From Zonotrichia leucophrys gambelii (lineage: Eukaryota > Chordata > Aves > Passeriformes > Passerellidae): 64,000 nt of DNA. Every line of letters begins with the position of its first letter. Position 1 is the first letter of the stretch. Shown here one piece after another: positions 37,440-51,101 of this stretch. The notes under the pieces are model-generated. The model was not told the origin of the DNA. It saw only the letters and a program-made list of their open reading frames with translations, and made no database searches. Made by a program: the position numbers and the translations under genes. The stretch covers positions 1,860,001-1,924,000 of the forward strand of contig NC_088175.1 of NCBI RefSeq assembly GCF_028769735.1, written 5' to 3'.

Positions 37440-37700
37440 GGTGTAAACACGAGAGGAAAGCGGAGTGGTCGCGGCCGCGGCGGTCAGGCCGGTTCAGCCA
37501 TGGCGGCAGGCCGGGACCACAGGGCTGCGGAGCCGCTCAGGGAGGTTCTGCAGTGCCTGAGGCAGCAGCCGTGTCTTATCCCGTCTCCAGAGTCGGGAGG
37601 AGATTTCACATCTCTTGAGAGTGTGTGTGTGTGCAGGGCAGGGAGTTCAGCAGGACCAGGAGATTTGTAAGCAGGTACTTCGCAAGTCCGCAGTTGCTGC
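37440..37700 (+). other. CpG-rich block with a 56-codon ATG frame: possible first exon of a divergent transcript
   Basis: A second CpG-rich block is separated from the SGPP1 island by a CR1 insertion. It contains GTTCAGCCATGGCGG, an ATG at 37500 in excellent initiation context that is also a YY1-like CATGGCGGC element. The frame (MAAGRDHRAAEPLREV...) runs to a TAA at 37668-37670. That stop overlaps a good splice donor (TTT|GTAAGC), and CAG|GTACTT follows a few bases later, so the frame may be the start of a spliced gene or a non-coding first exon. I do not recognise the peptide. It could equally be fortuitous GC-rich coding potential. Confidence 0.25.
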
Positions 37701-38149
37701 GGTTTCCACCCTGGAAATGCTGTGAAAAATGCAGTCCCTGATCTCCCCTGCTTTCTGTTGCCTTTGCCTGTACTACAGATGCTGCTCCTCTGTATTTGTA
37801 TCTTGCCTTAAATTCAGGAGATTAAAGAAGTGATAAACTGTTTCTTTGTGCCGTTTTTAAAACGATGAGCAATATGACCCAAGCAACTGGTTAGCTTAAT
37901 AGTTATCCTAAGCAAAATAGAAAATCTGATGTGGAATTCAAATAATAAAAATTTGAAACAAAGGAATATGATGCAGATCTAGTGTTTTAGTTAAAATAGC
38001 TATCAATACTGTTTTGAGGAGGTACTTGATTTGGTGCTGCGTGATATTCTCATTATGCAGTGCCAACAAACCATACAAATGGAATTTGCTGCCATATCCC
38101 AAGAAGAAATCTATATGACAACTTAATTAAAAGAGATGGCATCTAAAAA

Positions 38150-39070
38150 GCTCCTAGTAGCAGGTTCCATGTCCTGCTACATTTTTAGCAATGATCTGGA
38201 AGCAGATCCAAACCTGCTGCTGCAAAAATTCAGGATTAATGGAATTGTAAATAATGATGAGGATGGGGCACTGATCAGTACAGTTTGTACAAGCAGCTTG
38301 TTCAAACCTAGTGAATTTTCATTCATCAAACCATACAGCTGTCTATCTTAAAATCCAAGTGTGGAGTCCGTAACTGGAAAATAGAAGACTGTGAAGGTAA
38401 TGACTTTGAGAAGGATTTTAGGGTCAGATAAGTAAGCAATCAGATAAGGGCTCTCCTGTATGCTGCTATGGCAGAAAAGGATTAATCAATGTATAAACAA
38501 AGGAATGAAAAAGTATTTGTTTTACCTCTCATTTTTTGACCTCAATAATCACAGGGTAGTGCATACAGTGCTGGTTTTCAGATTTTAAGAAGCACATTGG
38601 AAAATAAGAGAGAGCAAAAGAATGAAGCAAAATGTTCTGGTGGCTGGAGAAAATGCTTTATGCTGGGATGTTTTAAGAGCTCAGGCTGTTAAAGTTATCT
38701 GGAAGAGAATTGGGAGGTGACTTGATTGTAGTGTACAGGAACATTCCTGAGGGGAAATACAGGATATTAAAGGGTTCTTTAATCTATTGAAGAAAGGCAT
38801 AATAAGAAGTAATGGCCAGAAGCAAAAGCCAGACAAAATCAAATAGGAAATAAGACAGACATTTTTCCATGGTTAACCACCAGAACACATTCCCAAGTGA
38901 AGCTGAGGATTTGCCATCATTTCATGTCTTCTGTTGAAGATCAGATGTATTTCTGAAAATTAGTTTTCAGCCAAGCAGAAGTTATGTTTTATTTTACTGG
39001 ATGAATGCAGGTTGAAATCTGATGGGCCATGATAAGCACAGTATGAAGCTGATCTACTGGGACCATTGTG
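38150..39070 (+). mobile_element. Ancient CR1/L3-type LINE remnant
   Basis: Diverged but recognisable LINE wording in order: TTTTAGCAATGATCTGGAAG (38182 on), AGGCATAATAAGAAGTAATGGCCAG, AGCCAGACAAAATCAAATAGG, AATAAGACAGACATTTTTCC, AGAACACATTCCC, TTTGCCATCATTTC and a final TGAAATCTGATGGGCC-like piece near 39015 (partial strings). No terminal repeats. Clearly older than the other CR1 copies. The short open frame at 38136-38351 is part of it. Confidence 0.65.
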
Positions 39071-42000
39071 TTTCACATTCTAAGTGCCAGAAGCAGACAT
39101 TTCATTTATTACCATGAGCATTAGAATCAATTCTCTTTTTTTGCCTTGAAATACCTACACACCATAAAAAAGCTGATCTGAATTAAGCCTTTGGCTGCAG
39201 ACTGTATTTACTAAGAAAATATCTAAAGGTTTTGGACTTTTGCCTCCTAAATTTACACTCCTGGGATTACTTGGGAAAATGTCTTTGCATTTTAATTTAA
39301 ATCTCTGAAGGAGTAGATCCTTACAAGAAAATTCATTTAGTGCATTCTGGTTCTCTTGGCCTTGAGGCAATTTTACCTATTTGATGTTCACATTGTGAAA
39401 TATTTCTTGTGGGATTATTATGCAGAGTGCTCAAGTAACTGCACCAAATGAATCCTGATAGATTTGCTATATTGTACATTATGTATATTTGTATGTGGCA
39501 TATGTTTTCATCATGCAGCCTTAACCTCACTTGAGGCATCATAATATGAGCAATTATATTACCAACAGAGGAGCTGCTGTTACTGAAAGAAGGATGAATG
39601 GAATAAAAATAAGATTTCAGATCAGTAGCTTGGCAGAGAAACATGAAAAAATCCACCCCCGAAATGGTACATGATCAATTTTTCTGTCTTCAGACTGGAA
39701 GTTGTGCTGTCATTTCTCTGTCTTCTGAGAAAAGCTAATCCTGCAAGATACATGTGCCTCCTAATTTACATGCTTCCCTGGCTCTTGGGCAGAAAATGCA
39801 AAGACAGGAGCTGAAAAACAAGCTGCTGCCTCGTTTGTGCATTTTCCCAGAGTCAAGCCACAAACAATCTCCCTTAAACCCAGAACAAACTGAAATCTGT
39901 TAATTAACCAGATGACGAGTTCTGGAATGAGATCTGAATAACTGTACAGGGGGGAAAAATCAGCGATTACAAAGCAAGACTTGTCTTTATGGTATGTGCT
40001 TGGTAACTTAAAAAAGCAGAAAGTGTTTGTGTGTGTGGCTGAAACTTGTTTACTTTGCCTTTGAACTGTTAGTGTGCAAATGGCACGACATTAATACTGA
40101 GGGAGCTTTTAAATCACCTCTGTGCGTTTTAAGGCGAGTAAGGATTGCAATGGGCACACAGGAGTGGGGTGGGGTGTGCCCTAACACTGAACTTGGACAG
40201 AAATTGTGTTTCTTTGTGGTGTCTGCAGAGGATGGCCCCAAGGCTGTTCTGGATCCGTTTCAGCTCAGCACACAAGGCTGAGCCTGAGCATTTCCAAGGA
40301 TGCCTGGCAAAGCTGTGCACGCTCAGCATGTACTGCAGGCTGGCAGCATTTGACAAGCCAGCTGTGAGAATCGATGGCAAATGAGGTGCAGAACACATCC
40401 CACTTCCAGCTGCTGCTGTCACAACCTTGCCCCGGTGATAGGAACAGCACCACGAGTTCCTTTCTGAAGCACAACATCTCACTTTAGCACTGATATTTAA
40501 CACACCAGTTGTGCCTTGTAAAGCTTTTAACAATTGCAGATCAGTTTATGCCAGCCAGCAGAAGCCTGTTGTTTTTCTGTCCTAATAAAACTGATGGAGC
40601 AGGTGTCAGGATGTTCTCCAGGATTGGGGGATTCTTTTCATCACCAGAAATAGCTTAAATCCAGTCATCTTTTTGTGCCAAAGGCATGTAGGATAGCATT
40701 TTGTCAGGAGAATTAAGATTATTTCCCAGCATGAGGAAGGATGGAAAGGAATATCCATAGAGGTCTGAAGAACTGCCTTCCCACTGAAACAATTAATGCT
40801 GCTGGGGTTGTGTTATATTATTAATGATGTTAAAGTGCCTAGAGTCAGAGAAAAGCTTCATTTTAGATGATTTCTGAATGTCAATGAATAAAATGTGCTA
40901 ATCATATCGGGTTTATTATTAATTTTTAAAGAAATTGGTGAGTTGAGTGCCCAGATTTGAGAAGGCAAGAATATATGTATTATAAGGTTTATTATAAGTC
41001 TTGAAAAGTACATGAGAGTATAAGGAAAAATTGATTTTATTTCTAATTAATGCTTATTGCTCTAAGAAAAAAAAAGAAAAAGAAAAGAAAAGCCTGGGAG
41101 GGTTTTGATTTGTTCTTGAGTATGAGCTCTTGCAATAGCTCCGTGAAGGAGCTGGACAAGTGTTAATGTACCATTTCAGCAGTGGGAGAAAGAACAGACT
41201 GAAGGGTTTTCAGCTCACTTAGGCTGTACTTGGTTGTTGCTGAGTCTTGAGCAGTTCTTTTCTTGGTAAGCAATTTAAGGTATTAAAATATTGCTTATCT
41301 CTGTAAAAGTTACTGCTCATGAATCTCAGGGATGGCTTTTTCAATGGAACTTAGGAATTTAGCTGTCTTTAGTAAAAATGTGTGAAATGAGCCAATGTAG
41401 CACTTCTTTTAGATAAGGTGTAACAACTCTGTCATTTTACATGGGCAAAAACACCCAAAAAATCCTCAGTGGTTTGGAAAGAATAAGGTTTGGTCCTTAG
41501 GGGTTTTTGGGGTTTTTGGTTTGGTTTGGCTTTTTGGTGGTGTTCTAATTGCTATGCTAAAAATTTTACTGTTGCAATAAAAAAATAATTCAATGACTTG
41601 CTGCAATCCCCTGATTTCAATTTAGCCTGGTTATACATTTTTTTTTCTGCAGGATAATGTTCTAAGTTCTGTATTCAAGAGAACCTTTTTGTTGGTGGTG
41701 GTGTTTTATAACACTTTGCCTGCGTTATTTACTTTGTTAATCTGTTAAATTGTGCACACACAGGGCTTTGGCATTCGGGTACGATAGGGAAAGGTCACTG
41801 GGAACCTCAGAAATCTGATCCCTTGGCAGTGGGGAAAAACTGAAAGATGAAGGCCCAAATTACTTTACCTGAGCAATAGGACGACCAGCACCAAAAGCAG
41901 AAAGCGCAGCCTTTGTTTGGATGGTGAATGTTTTGCTTCAGAGTTATGAGCTTGGATTTTGCAGGGAATGGAATCAGCTGGCTGTGGTGTGTTGCTATTT

Positions 42001-45000
42001 TAGCCCAGGGTGGCACAGCAGCACATGTCCTCATGTCACAAGATGCATTTCTCATTATACTGCAGCCTCATTTAGGTGAGAGCCAAGTGTGCCCATCATT
42101 CCAGAGTCTGCCCAGCTGCTGGGGTTGGTTTATCTTTTTTTTCCTCTGCATGTCTGTGTGAGCACATAATCTGAGAAAGGCACAGAATTTTGGTGACGGC
42201 ATGGTTGTATGCAGATGCCAGGTGTGCAATGCTGTGATTCATTACACCAAACAAGAATAAAAAAGTTGAAAATAAGTAATAAAAGAGAGTGCAGTGATGG
42301 AGTCTCCTCTCTAAAGTTGTTCTAGGAGTGCAGTTGTTATAGTCCTTTCATTCTTCTGTGAACTTAAATCCATGGATTTAACCCTGTCACATGCCATCTC
42401 AAACACAATTCAGATAAGGTGTCATTATTTAAGCAGTGTTTCTGTTGTGTTAAAAATGAGATTTATTCCATTTTCAACATTATCTTAAAATACATTTATC
42501 TCAGTGTCTTACAGTTCTTAATTGGCAACGCATCAGAACAGCTCTGTGAGGGAGTGGAACATGTGATTACCACCCCCTTAATTTTACTACTGGGAAAAAG
42601 ATACTGATTTGGTAACAGTTTCATTACACTTCCATTTCTTCCATTTTCCCATGTTCCTGTAATTTTAAATTTTTAATTCAGTGATGTGCTAACTGTGTGG
42701 TGAGAAAATGGAGATTGTTTTATTTTCCCCTGTGGTTTCTCAAAGAGACTAACAAATCCTGAAGCAACAATAAACCCTTGGTCTTTTTGCCTCCTTATTC
42801 CAGGATTTGGAATTGAAAATAATTAAATCTGGGGAGGCAGGGGAGACATTGGTTGCTTTGTGGGTGGGCAGAGTGGGTTTGCTCTTTTTCAAAAACGCAA
42901 AATAATAAAAAAAAATTAGAAAAAGAGGAGGAGGTTTAGGATCCTCCTTCTTCTAAAGTTTGAGCTAATAATACCTAGTTGTGGGTGTAAACTCTCATTT
43001 CTGCAAGTTGTTTCTGCGCTTTGGCTACCAGGGATTAAATTGTAGACTTGCTTGCTTTCACTTAGAATAACTGACTGTGCTCTCATTCCCATGCTTTCCT
43101 TTATTATGCACAACATTTTTGCATGGAAGAGGCAAGTTGCTAACTTGTGCCTGCACGTGTTTGGGTGCCATCACTGTGTTATTTTATAGCTATGTTTTAT
43201 TACTAGCAAGACAGCAGAGGAAGGGTAGAATTAAAAAACCTCAAACAACCAAAACTTGTGCGCAGCCTTTCATCAACCTGGAGCCCAGAATTAGAGGGTT
43301 CCCTCTTCCACAACTCATCTGGTGGTTATACCATACTTTCAAGCCTTTTTATCCCTGGAATTTCTGCAGATCCCACAGATACTTGTCCTTTAGGAAAGGA
43401 GTACATTCTTTCATGCTGACTTGCATCAATTGCAATTCCTGCACATTGGGGTGAATTTTGTGGTCAGGAGTGGCAGCTACATTCGTGTCTGAAAGCCAAC
43501 TGTGCTGCAGGGGCAAACAGCTGCTGAGAGCTCCTGGGAGCAGGAGGATTCTTGTTGGAGCACGCTGAGAGCAGCAGGAATCCCTCTCCTGCTTCTCCAG
43601 CAGCAGAACCTGCTCACTGATGGGACAGTTCAATTGTCCCCAGGCCAAGGATGAAAACAACCCTCTTCCTAGGGAATCAGAGTTGGGAGGGCACCTAGGA
43701 ATTACAGCTTTGTGGAAAAAAAAAAAACCAAGAAAAAAGCTCCTTTTCAAGAAACTAGAGCGTTTCTGATTCTTCAGACTCATCAAAGGGATGCACACCA
43801 CACCACAAGAATGGGAAGGAATTCATGGGAATCAGCCTGAAGAGCAGGAGCAGAAAGTTCACCACGTGGCATCCCATGACATGAAAGGGAGGAGCATGTT
43901 CAAATCTTCCCACCAGCCTCAAATGTTCATGTGTAGGTAACTAGGCAAGGCTTAGATATGCCAAATAAATCCCTAGGGAAGAGGGATTTGATGTGCTGAG
44001 AGAATCAGGATGCAAAGTATAAGATGTACAGCTGAGGGGAATTTGCCTTTTCATTCACAGATGTGTGTTTCAGTCAGTTCTGGACTCTTTTCTTGGAAGA
44101 TTGCAAATTGCCAAGATTATGAAATGGAGCAGATTCATGTTCAAGGGTGTGTCAACTTACTCATCCTTGAGTAGGAGGAGTGAAAGCTTCCCTAGGGTCC
44201 TTTCTGACAACATTTATTCATTTTCTATTCAGAGGGGGAAAAGAAGCCACAGTTTGGGAAATGCATTTGTCATTCTTGGAATCACTCACTGGAAAAGGCA
44301 GATACCTTGACAGACAGACAGACAGACAGACAGACCAGGAGATCTACAGGCAGATGAGAGAGTTGTTTGGAGTTGGCTGATAACAAACCAAGTGTGGGGA
44401 TGGCTCTGAAACTCCATCCCACACCTCAGGCAGGACTAAAAGGGAGATACCTTGAATTCAGTGCAATACAGGATCCACTGATGGTAGTCAGTTGGGATTA
44501 CTTTTAGAAATAATTGGGTAGATGCCACTTCTTTACAGGGTAGGATTCCCATGTTTGATATAAATGCCAAATGGTCATAGCTCCTGCCAGGGAAGGACAT
44601 TTCTGAGCCCTTTTAACAATGAGATAGCCAATATTAATTCACTCACTGTGAACAAACAGGAGTTTGTTACAGGTGAACTGAGAACATCCACGACATCACC
44701 AAGAGCCATTTTTTTTCAATCTTCTGAAAATGCCAGCAATCCATCTCCATCAGTCTTGCATCTTCTGAGTGTTACCTACTCCCAGTCCTGGGAGGTTCTC
44801 AGGCAAAGGCCGGGTGTGCTCAGCACACATGGTGATACTCAGAACAGCTTGCCTGCCTTACTGCTGCACCCTTTTTCAGGTAATGCAACCCGTGCATCCC
44901 AGGGCGATTCAGAACCTGTATGGCAAGTACTTGGGATGGAGCCCGTGGCTCTGCCAGCTCTCGTTCTCAGGGTAACATTTGCTGCTCTTTTTAATTACAC

Positions 45001-45038
45001 AGAAAGTGCTCAGAATGATGTGTGTGTCTGTGATATTT
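39071..45038. other. No gene recognised; CAGA run at 44311-44335 and A-rich run at 41063-41091
   Basis: Six kilobases with no supported exon. Simple repeats: an A-rich (AAAAG)n-like stretch at 41063-41091, GT-rich GGTTTTTGG runs near 41500-41530, and six CAGA units at 44311-44335. The frames at 43349-43801 (minus, 150 codons) and 44564-45061 (plus, 165 codons) show no domain. Confidence 0.55.
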
Positions 45039-45235
45039 CACAGAATCACAGAATATCCTGAGTTGGAAGGGGCCCACAGGGATCATCAAAGTCCAGCTCC
45101 TGGCCCTGCACAGGACATTTCACACAAGCTACCCTAGAGCATTGTTCAAATACTTGTTGAACTCCAGCAGGTTTGGTGCTGTGGCCATTTCCCTGGGGAC
45201 CCTGAGCCATTTCCTCAAATGCAAATTAATCCTTA
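45039..45235 (-). mobile_element. CR1 LINE fragment with 3' end
   Basis: Starts CACAGAATCACAGAATATCC, the reverse complement of the CR1 terminal repeats, then TTGGAAGGGGCCCACAGGGATC, CCAGCTCCTGGCCCTGCACAGG and GGCCATTTCCCTGGGGACCC. Well preserved at the 3' end, truncated at 5'. Confidence 0.92.
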
Positions 45236-47685
45236 AAATATCATCATGAAGTAAGTAATTAGATGTTTGGGCTGGTGAGTTAAAATACATAGGGTTATGT
45301 GACTTGCCCTCAAACATCCAAGTCATTAAATAAATGCACTGTCATGATGGAGAGGCTCTACCATGTCTGCATTGGGCACCAGAGATGGGACTCAGGTGGA
45401 CTCATCTGACCAGGTTCAAGAACACTACCTATCTTCTAGATACCTATCAGGGAAACTATTTTCTGCTATGGCAGCTGAGCCTAGAGGTGTGTAAAAATTG
45501 CTATCACCAACTGTCCTGGCAGTGGTGACTAAACTGGGCTGCCATGCCCTCACAGGTGTCAGTGACCAGCAGGGCCAGCCCCTCAGCCTGATTCAGGGAC
45601 ACAGCAAAGGCATGGCTGCTCCACCTGGATCCCTGGAGAAGCCCACTCTGCTGTGCACACTCAAAGCCTTGTAGCACTGAGCCAGTGCCATTCACAGAAA
45701 AACCACAGGCTTCTGGGAAAAGGGTGAGGGAAGAGAAGCAGCAGAGCTTCCTTCCATTTATCTTAATAAATGTAGTCAGCTAGGGAGTGGGAAATCTCAA
45801 TTCAGTTTCATCTTGGCCTGATGGGATGCAGCCCACTCATGACTCAGAAGGCTGCTGTAGCCACCAGGTTATGGCATAATCCAGAGCACTGTGTCTTCCA
45901 TCCCTCCTCCTGATTTTAATTCCTCTGTCAGAGGAATGGAAAGAGATCTAGCATTACAAGTGATTGGGATGTTGGAGATCCACATTTGGTGGAGCTTCAC
46001 TGCTTTGGCTGAGGAGGGAGCAGAGGCTCTTGGTTAGGTGTTTCCTCCCACAGGTACTGGGAGCTGCTGTTGGAGGCCCCCAAAGTCCTGCCCTTGGAGT
46101 TCAGTGAAATAAGTCATGCAAACAAGTCATGCAGCTGTAGGTTTGCAGTCAGGATATGTAAATGGTAGAGTTTGGCCAGGAACACAAGACTGCTGATTCA
46201 CAGAGCTGTGGAGCAACCATGCTTGAAGCATAACTTGAGGAAGCAGCAGCTCTGTATTTGTTTGTCTAGATGTCTTCTGATACTGCCCTTGTGATCTGGT
46301 GTGGCCCCTGAAAAAAACCAATAAAAGATGATGTACAGTAGGAAAAACATTTTTTAAAGAGGTTGCTAGTTTTGGAGGCAGTAGGAGACTGCATAACTTT
46401 TTGATCAGTGTATTTTAGAAAAAAAAAAGGTGTTTATAGCATGACTGGAGGAACTTGCAATGTGGGTTCATCAGTTAAGGACCTAAGCATTCTCAGGATT
46501 GTGTAGTTTTGCACCTCTATTGTGCTAGAAATGACATCCTGCTGATGAAAGATGTCAAACCAGCTTAGCTAGACAACAAAGGAAGATTAAACACTGTTCA
46601 TGAAGGGGCTGCAGTTGTCACACTCACTTTGTCTTAAAATTTGCATGTTCTCTGGATAATCAGGTGGTTTTATCCTATCTCTTCTAGGCTGGAAGTTCTC
46701 ATTTTTTGGAATCTGATTTTGCCTCATGACTGTGGTGCTGTCCCCTTCTGTATGATGTATATGTGTGCCCATACACCTTTTTTATCATGCCTTGTTCTCA
46801 TGAGCTCTGTCTGCCCTCTCCCCTGCATTGGTTTGGTTGATGCTTCACCCACATGTGCAGTCAGGAGAGCTCTTCAAAGTCCCTCTGGCTTTTTGAACAG
46901 AGGGTGTTTGGCAGAGCTTCTGCAGCCACAAGCTCTACAACCAGTTCTGTCCTGCTCTTTAATCCTACCAGCACCAGTGGAGTGCTCACACTTCTGGTCA
47001 TATGGTAGTACCAGGGTCATGTTACTGTATTTCATATTTTTTTCACCCTTTAATTGCCAGCTGTAGAAAAGCACAGACAGAGTCCTCCTGACAATGCCAA
47101 TAACAAGAGCATAACTGGATTTGTTATGGAAAAAAATAAACACCAGACAGAATCACTCTCTCAGTAATTTCCTTCTTGGATATGGATTGTAAGTCCTACA
47201 TAGGACAGGACTTCCTCATTTTTCCTGAAGAACTTGGACTTCATTAAGAAACTGGAGACACAGGGTGACACAGTTGCTGGAGAACACATCATATGTCCTT
47301 GGATGAGTAGACAATAATTATCCCATATCATTTACAAAACCAAATCATAAACAAAGCATAAGTAAAGTTAAAGCTTCCTAGATGCAATCACAGGCTTCTG
47401 CATATTTCACAGTGTGTAAATAGAGCTTACCCTTCTGTCCTAGAGAAATTTCCAGCCTCTGAGTCTGCAAGATTTGGCATTCATGCCAATAGCAACATAT
47501 CCAAAGAATTATGTGGAGAACAAGGCAAGCATGGTGTAGCAATGACTAACAGACATATTTCAGGTGTAATAAGAACACCTTCTTTGCCTAACAAAATCAC
47601 CACCCTCCAACAAAGCCCTCACTAAAATGGGACCAGGGCTTCCGTGTCCAGAAGGAAATCACATCTAAATGATGCAAGAGATTGG

Positions 47686-47719
<34 letters not shown>

Positions 47720-50309
47720 GCTGCTGTTGCATGCCATGTCCAGTGAAATCCTGGCAAACAGGACTTCACTCAAGTGTCAGACCCCATTGTTTAACTATAA
47801 GACAACTGCCTGCAAGAGTTTTAATGAGGACATGGCAAGATTTTCCTCTGTAATTTAACAAGCTGGTTTCATTTTTGAAACAAGTGCTTGGAAAAGCCAC
47901 ATGTGGGACTCTCAGTGTCTGTTGGGGCACAGCTTTGCAGCTCCCCAGCCAGGTGAGCAGAGCAGCCCTGGTGACACCTGCAGCTGGAATCAGCTGCAGC
48001 CCAACCAAGGCTGTGCAAAGCCAAGCAGGGAGGAAGGGCAATGCCCAAGCTGGGAAGGCAAATCAGGGAGGTCAGGGCAGGATCAGGCACCAGGCCAGGC
48101 AATTCCAGCCTGGAGGAGACTTCTCACAGCTCTTTTCCCTTCAGTCTTGTCCCAGGTTACAGCTCTGGCCCCAAACCCCTTGGAGCAGGGTTGAAGGGTG
48201 TGTTGGTGCTCAAACACCCCTGATGCTGTAAAAACTAAAATGCAATTGTATTTGTTGGGGCATGCAAAATACTTGCAAGAAGACCTCAAACCAGCATAAA
48301 TTACGAATCTGAAACTCAGATCAGGTTCTGTGTAAGCCTGTCTAAGTTTTATGATCTGTCTCACTGAACCTGAGCCATGCCTTCAGCGAGTCTGGCTTGA
48401 GCTGTATATTTTGGCTTAAAGGGTTTGAAAACTGAAGTTTAAAAGGTTTGTGTAAATAGTCATTTATAGCCTTCTGGTTTCAGCAGCTTTTTTGGCCACA
48501 TACAGTTACTAATATAACTGCACTTTTCACACAGAGGTGGAGGAGCCCTGCATGCAGGAACCTGAGTGGCACTTAAACAAAGACCTTAGAAAATGGCACT
48601 TTTTACTGTAAGAGGTATTTCTTACAAGGCATTCTGTGTAGGTTTGCAGCATGGAGTGATCCTCAAATTAAAGGCAGTCACACTGTTCTCCCAAGTGTGT
48701 CATTACAAAATAATACCTCTTTGTAATACCCTACCATGAAATGTTTAATTTCCAGTAAAGGTACTGACCAGCGCTGTGATTCTGCAAGGGATTATCTTTA
48801 TGCATCATGCTCACACATTCCTTTGAAGTCACAGGGAAGGCACTCAGTGCTGGAAGTTGAACATGTTTGAATCTTGACAAGGTCATCAAATGTTTGGAAT
48901 TAATTTTGAGAAGCCTGTGGGCCTACTGCTAATAGAATTAAGATGCAGCTTCCTTGCTTAGTGTTGAAATACTCCCTGTAAAGATAATAAGTAGATTGAA
49001 ATATAAAGAAATTATTTAGGTGAACATTGATAGTTTTTTAATAGGCCCCTAAGGCTGTCTTAACTCCAAATAAAGTTGAGAGGAGCCAGAAGTCTTTAAC
49101 CTCTCTGCAAGCAATCATGTTGTTAGGAAGAATAAACCTCATCAAGTCCTTTTTCTCCCTGTGCTTCTGTGCCAGTAACAGTGAAATAAGGACACTGATT
49201 TCCTTTGTAAATCAACCAGTGAAAAGTACCAAAAAAGTTATCAATACAATGAAAAACTGGTTTTGTGAATAGTTTCCATGTACCATTTAAGGTGCGTGAT
49301 CTTTGGCACTCATGTAGAAAAACATTATTACATTGAATCCACTGATGTTTCCTTATCACAAGCAATTAAAATATAAGGTATAAACTGCCCATACAGTCCT
49401 TGAAAAAATAAAATTGATACTTTGAAAAAGCTGTTTTCACATTCTTTCCTGTGTGGTCTAACTACAGTCAAAATGCAGAGCTGGGATCAGAACTTGCTTC
49501 CACAAGGGCTCTTCAGCCACATGAATAGGAGGTGAAGAGGAGGAAAAAGAGCATTTCACCTGTAAAATATTCTGTATAAAGAGCAGAGTTGACAGAGGAG
49601 TGAAGAGTTTGATTAGGAAAAGTAAAGTCACAGGACAAAATTTACACACCATTGGCACAAGAAGAGGAGGCTGCAAAATGCTTGGCTGGACAAAGCTGAG
49701 GAAAAGACACGGAGCTGTGGTTTAATTACTCTGTCTGGGGAAGATTATATAGAGATTAAGGGAGGTGCATGTTTGCAGAGATAACACAGCTTGAGGGACA
49801 GCCAGGAGATCAGGGGTTGTTCAGAGGTTCACCACTCATCCAGTGCCTTTCAGCAAGTGAAGCCACAAATGGAGGCACTCGCTGGCCAGGAGGCACTGCC
49901 AGCACTCACAGGCTCAAACTGTGCCAGGCCAGAGCAAAAGCACAGCTTACAGCATCTCTCTGAGCATGAAAAATCAAACCTTCATTGTGATTAGGATAAT
50001 TCTAACCTAAAGATCAGCTTAGACATGCACCTACACTGAGATAGCTCAGATGGATTTGCCCATGCTCTGTGCCCATCAAAAGCTGTGTTCCTGCATCCAT
50101 GTGGTGCCAAGCTCCAGCAAAAAAAGCCCCTGGGAGCAGAGTATATTGACTTTGAATCAGCACCAGGCTACTGTGATAACACAGCTTTTAGTTGGAATAT
50201 ACCATGGACACTTATGCTGTATAAACATGGCTTGAAAGGTGCTTGTGGTAATGAAAAAAAGCATTACATATTCCCAATTGCTTTTATTTCTTCAGTTATG
50301 TTACTGCAG
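45236..50309. other. No gene recognised; (ATC)11 microsatellite at 47686-47719
   Basis: No exon, LTR or CR1 supported. A clean run of about 11 TCA/ATC units sits at 47686-47719, followed by CTGCTGTTGC. Open frames up to about 140 codons overlap each other on both strands and have no motifs. Confidence 0.55.
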
Positions 50310-50565
50310 GATCACAGATTCATTTAGGGTATAAAAGACCTCTCAGATCATTGAGCCCAACCTTTGGCCAAACTCCATTTTGTCAACTAAACCATGGCTC
50401 CAAGTGCCACATCCAGTTATTTCTTGAACATCTCCAGGGATGGAAAACCCACCATTTTCTCAGGCAGCCCATTCCATGCTTAGCAACCCTTTCTGAGAAG
50501 AAATTCCTCCTGATATCAAACTCAAACCTCCCCTGGTGCAGCTTTTACCGAGCATCAGTTTTCTC
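50310..50565 (-). mobile_element. CR1 LINE fragment with 3' end
   Basis: Antisense CR1: GGATCACAGATTCATTTAGGG, GACCTCTCAGATCATTGAGCC, AACTAAACCATGGCTCCAAG, TCTCCAGGGATGGAAAACCC, GAAGAAATTCCTCCTGATATC. The 3' end is on the left; the 5' end is truncated near 50565. Confidence 0.92.
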
Positions 50566-51101
50566 CAATAAATTTAACTACAATCTTCCTCTTCCCTCAG
50601 CAATCCAGGGCCTCTGGGAAAGCTTTGTATTGAAACCAGCTGCTGTAAAAAGCTGGCTGCTGCAGTCAGTGCAGAGGCTTGGATCCAAGCAGGATCACAA
50701 ATCAGGTCATGGTAACCAAGAGCACACCCTGCTGCAGCAGTGCAGAGCAGCTCCTCGTGTGTTTTTCTCTACCTCCTGCCCAGCTGTGTCCATCTTTGCT
50801 GAACATCTGGAGAAAGGAACCAGCTTTACACAGATATTCCAAATTAGAGTCTCTGCTTTCTAAAGCAGGAGCCTTCTCCAGCCTTTTCATCAATAGTTGT
50901 GAAGACTTACCTCTAGACTTTCCTCTTTCAGATCTTACCTCCTGTGTGTGTTAAATTAGTTGCAGGATTAGCCCTCTCCAATGTAAAATTTACATGTAAA
51001 TTCTATGTATTCTACCTGAAAGAGCTGTTGATGCAATTTTCCCCACCACTGAAGGGCACTTGTCAGGAGACATCTCCATGGTCTCTCTCCAGTGAATATA
51101 T

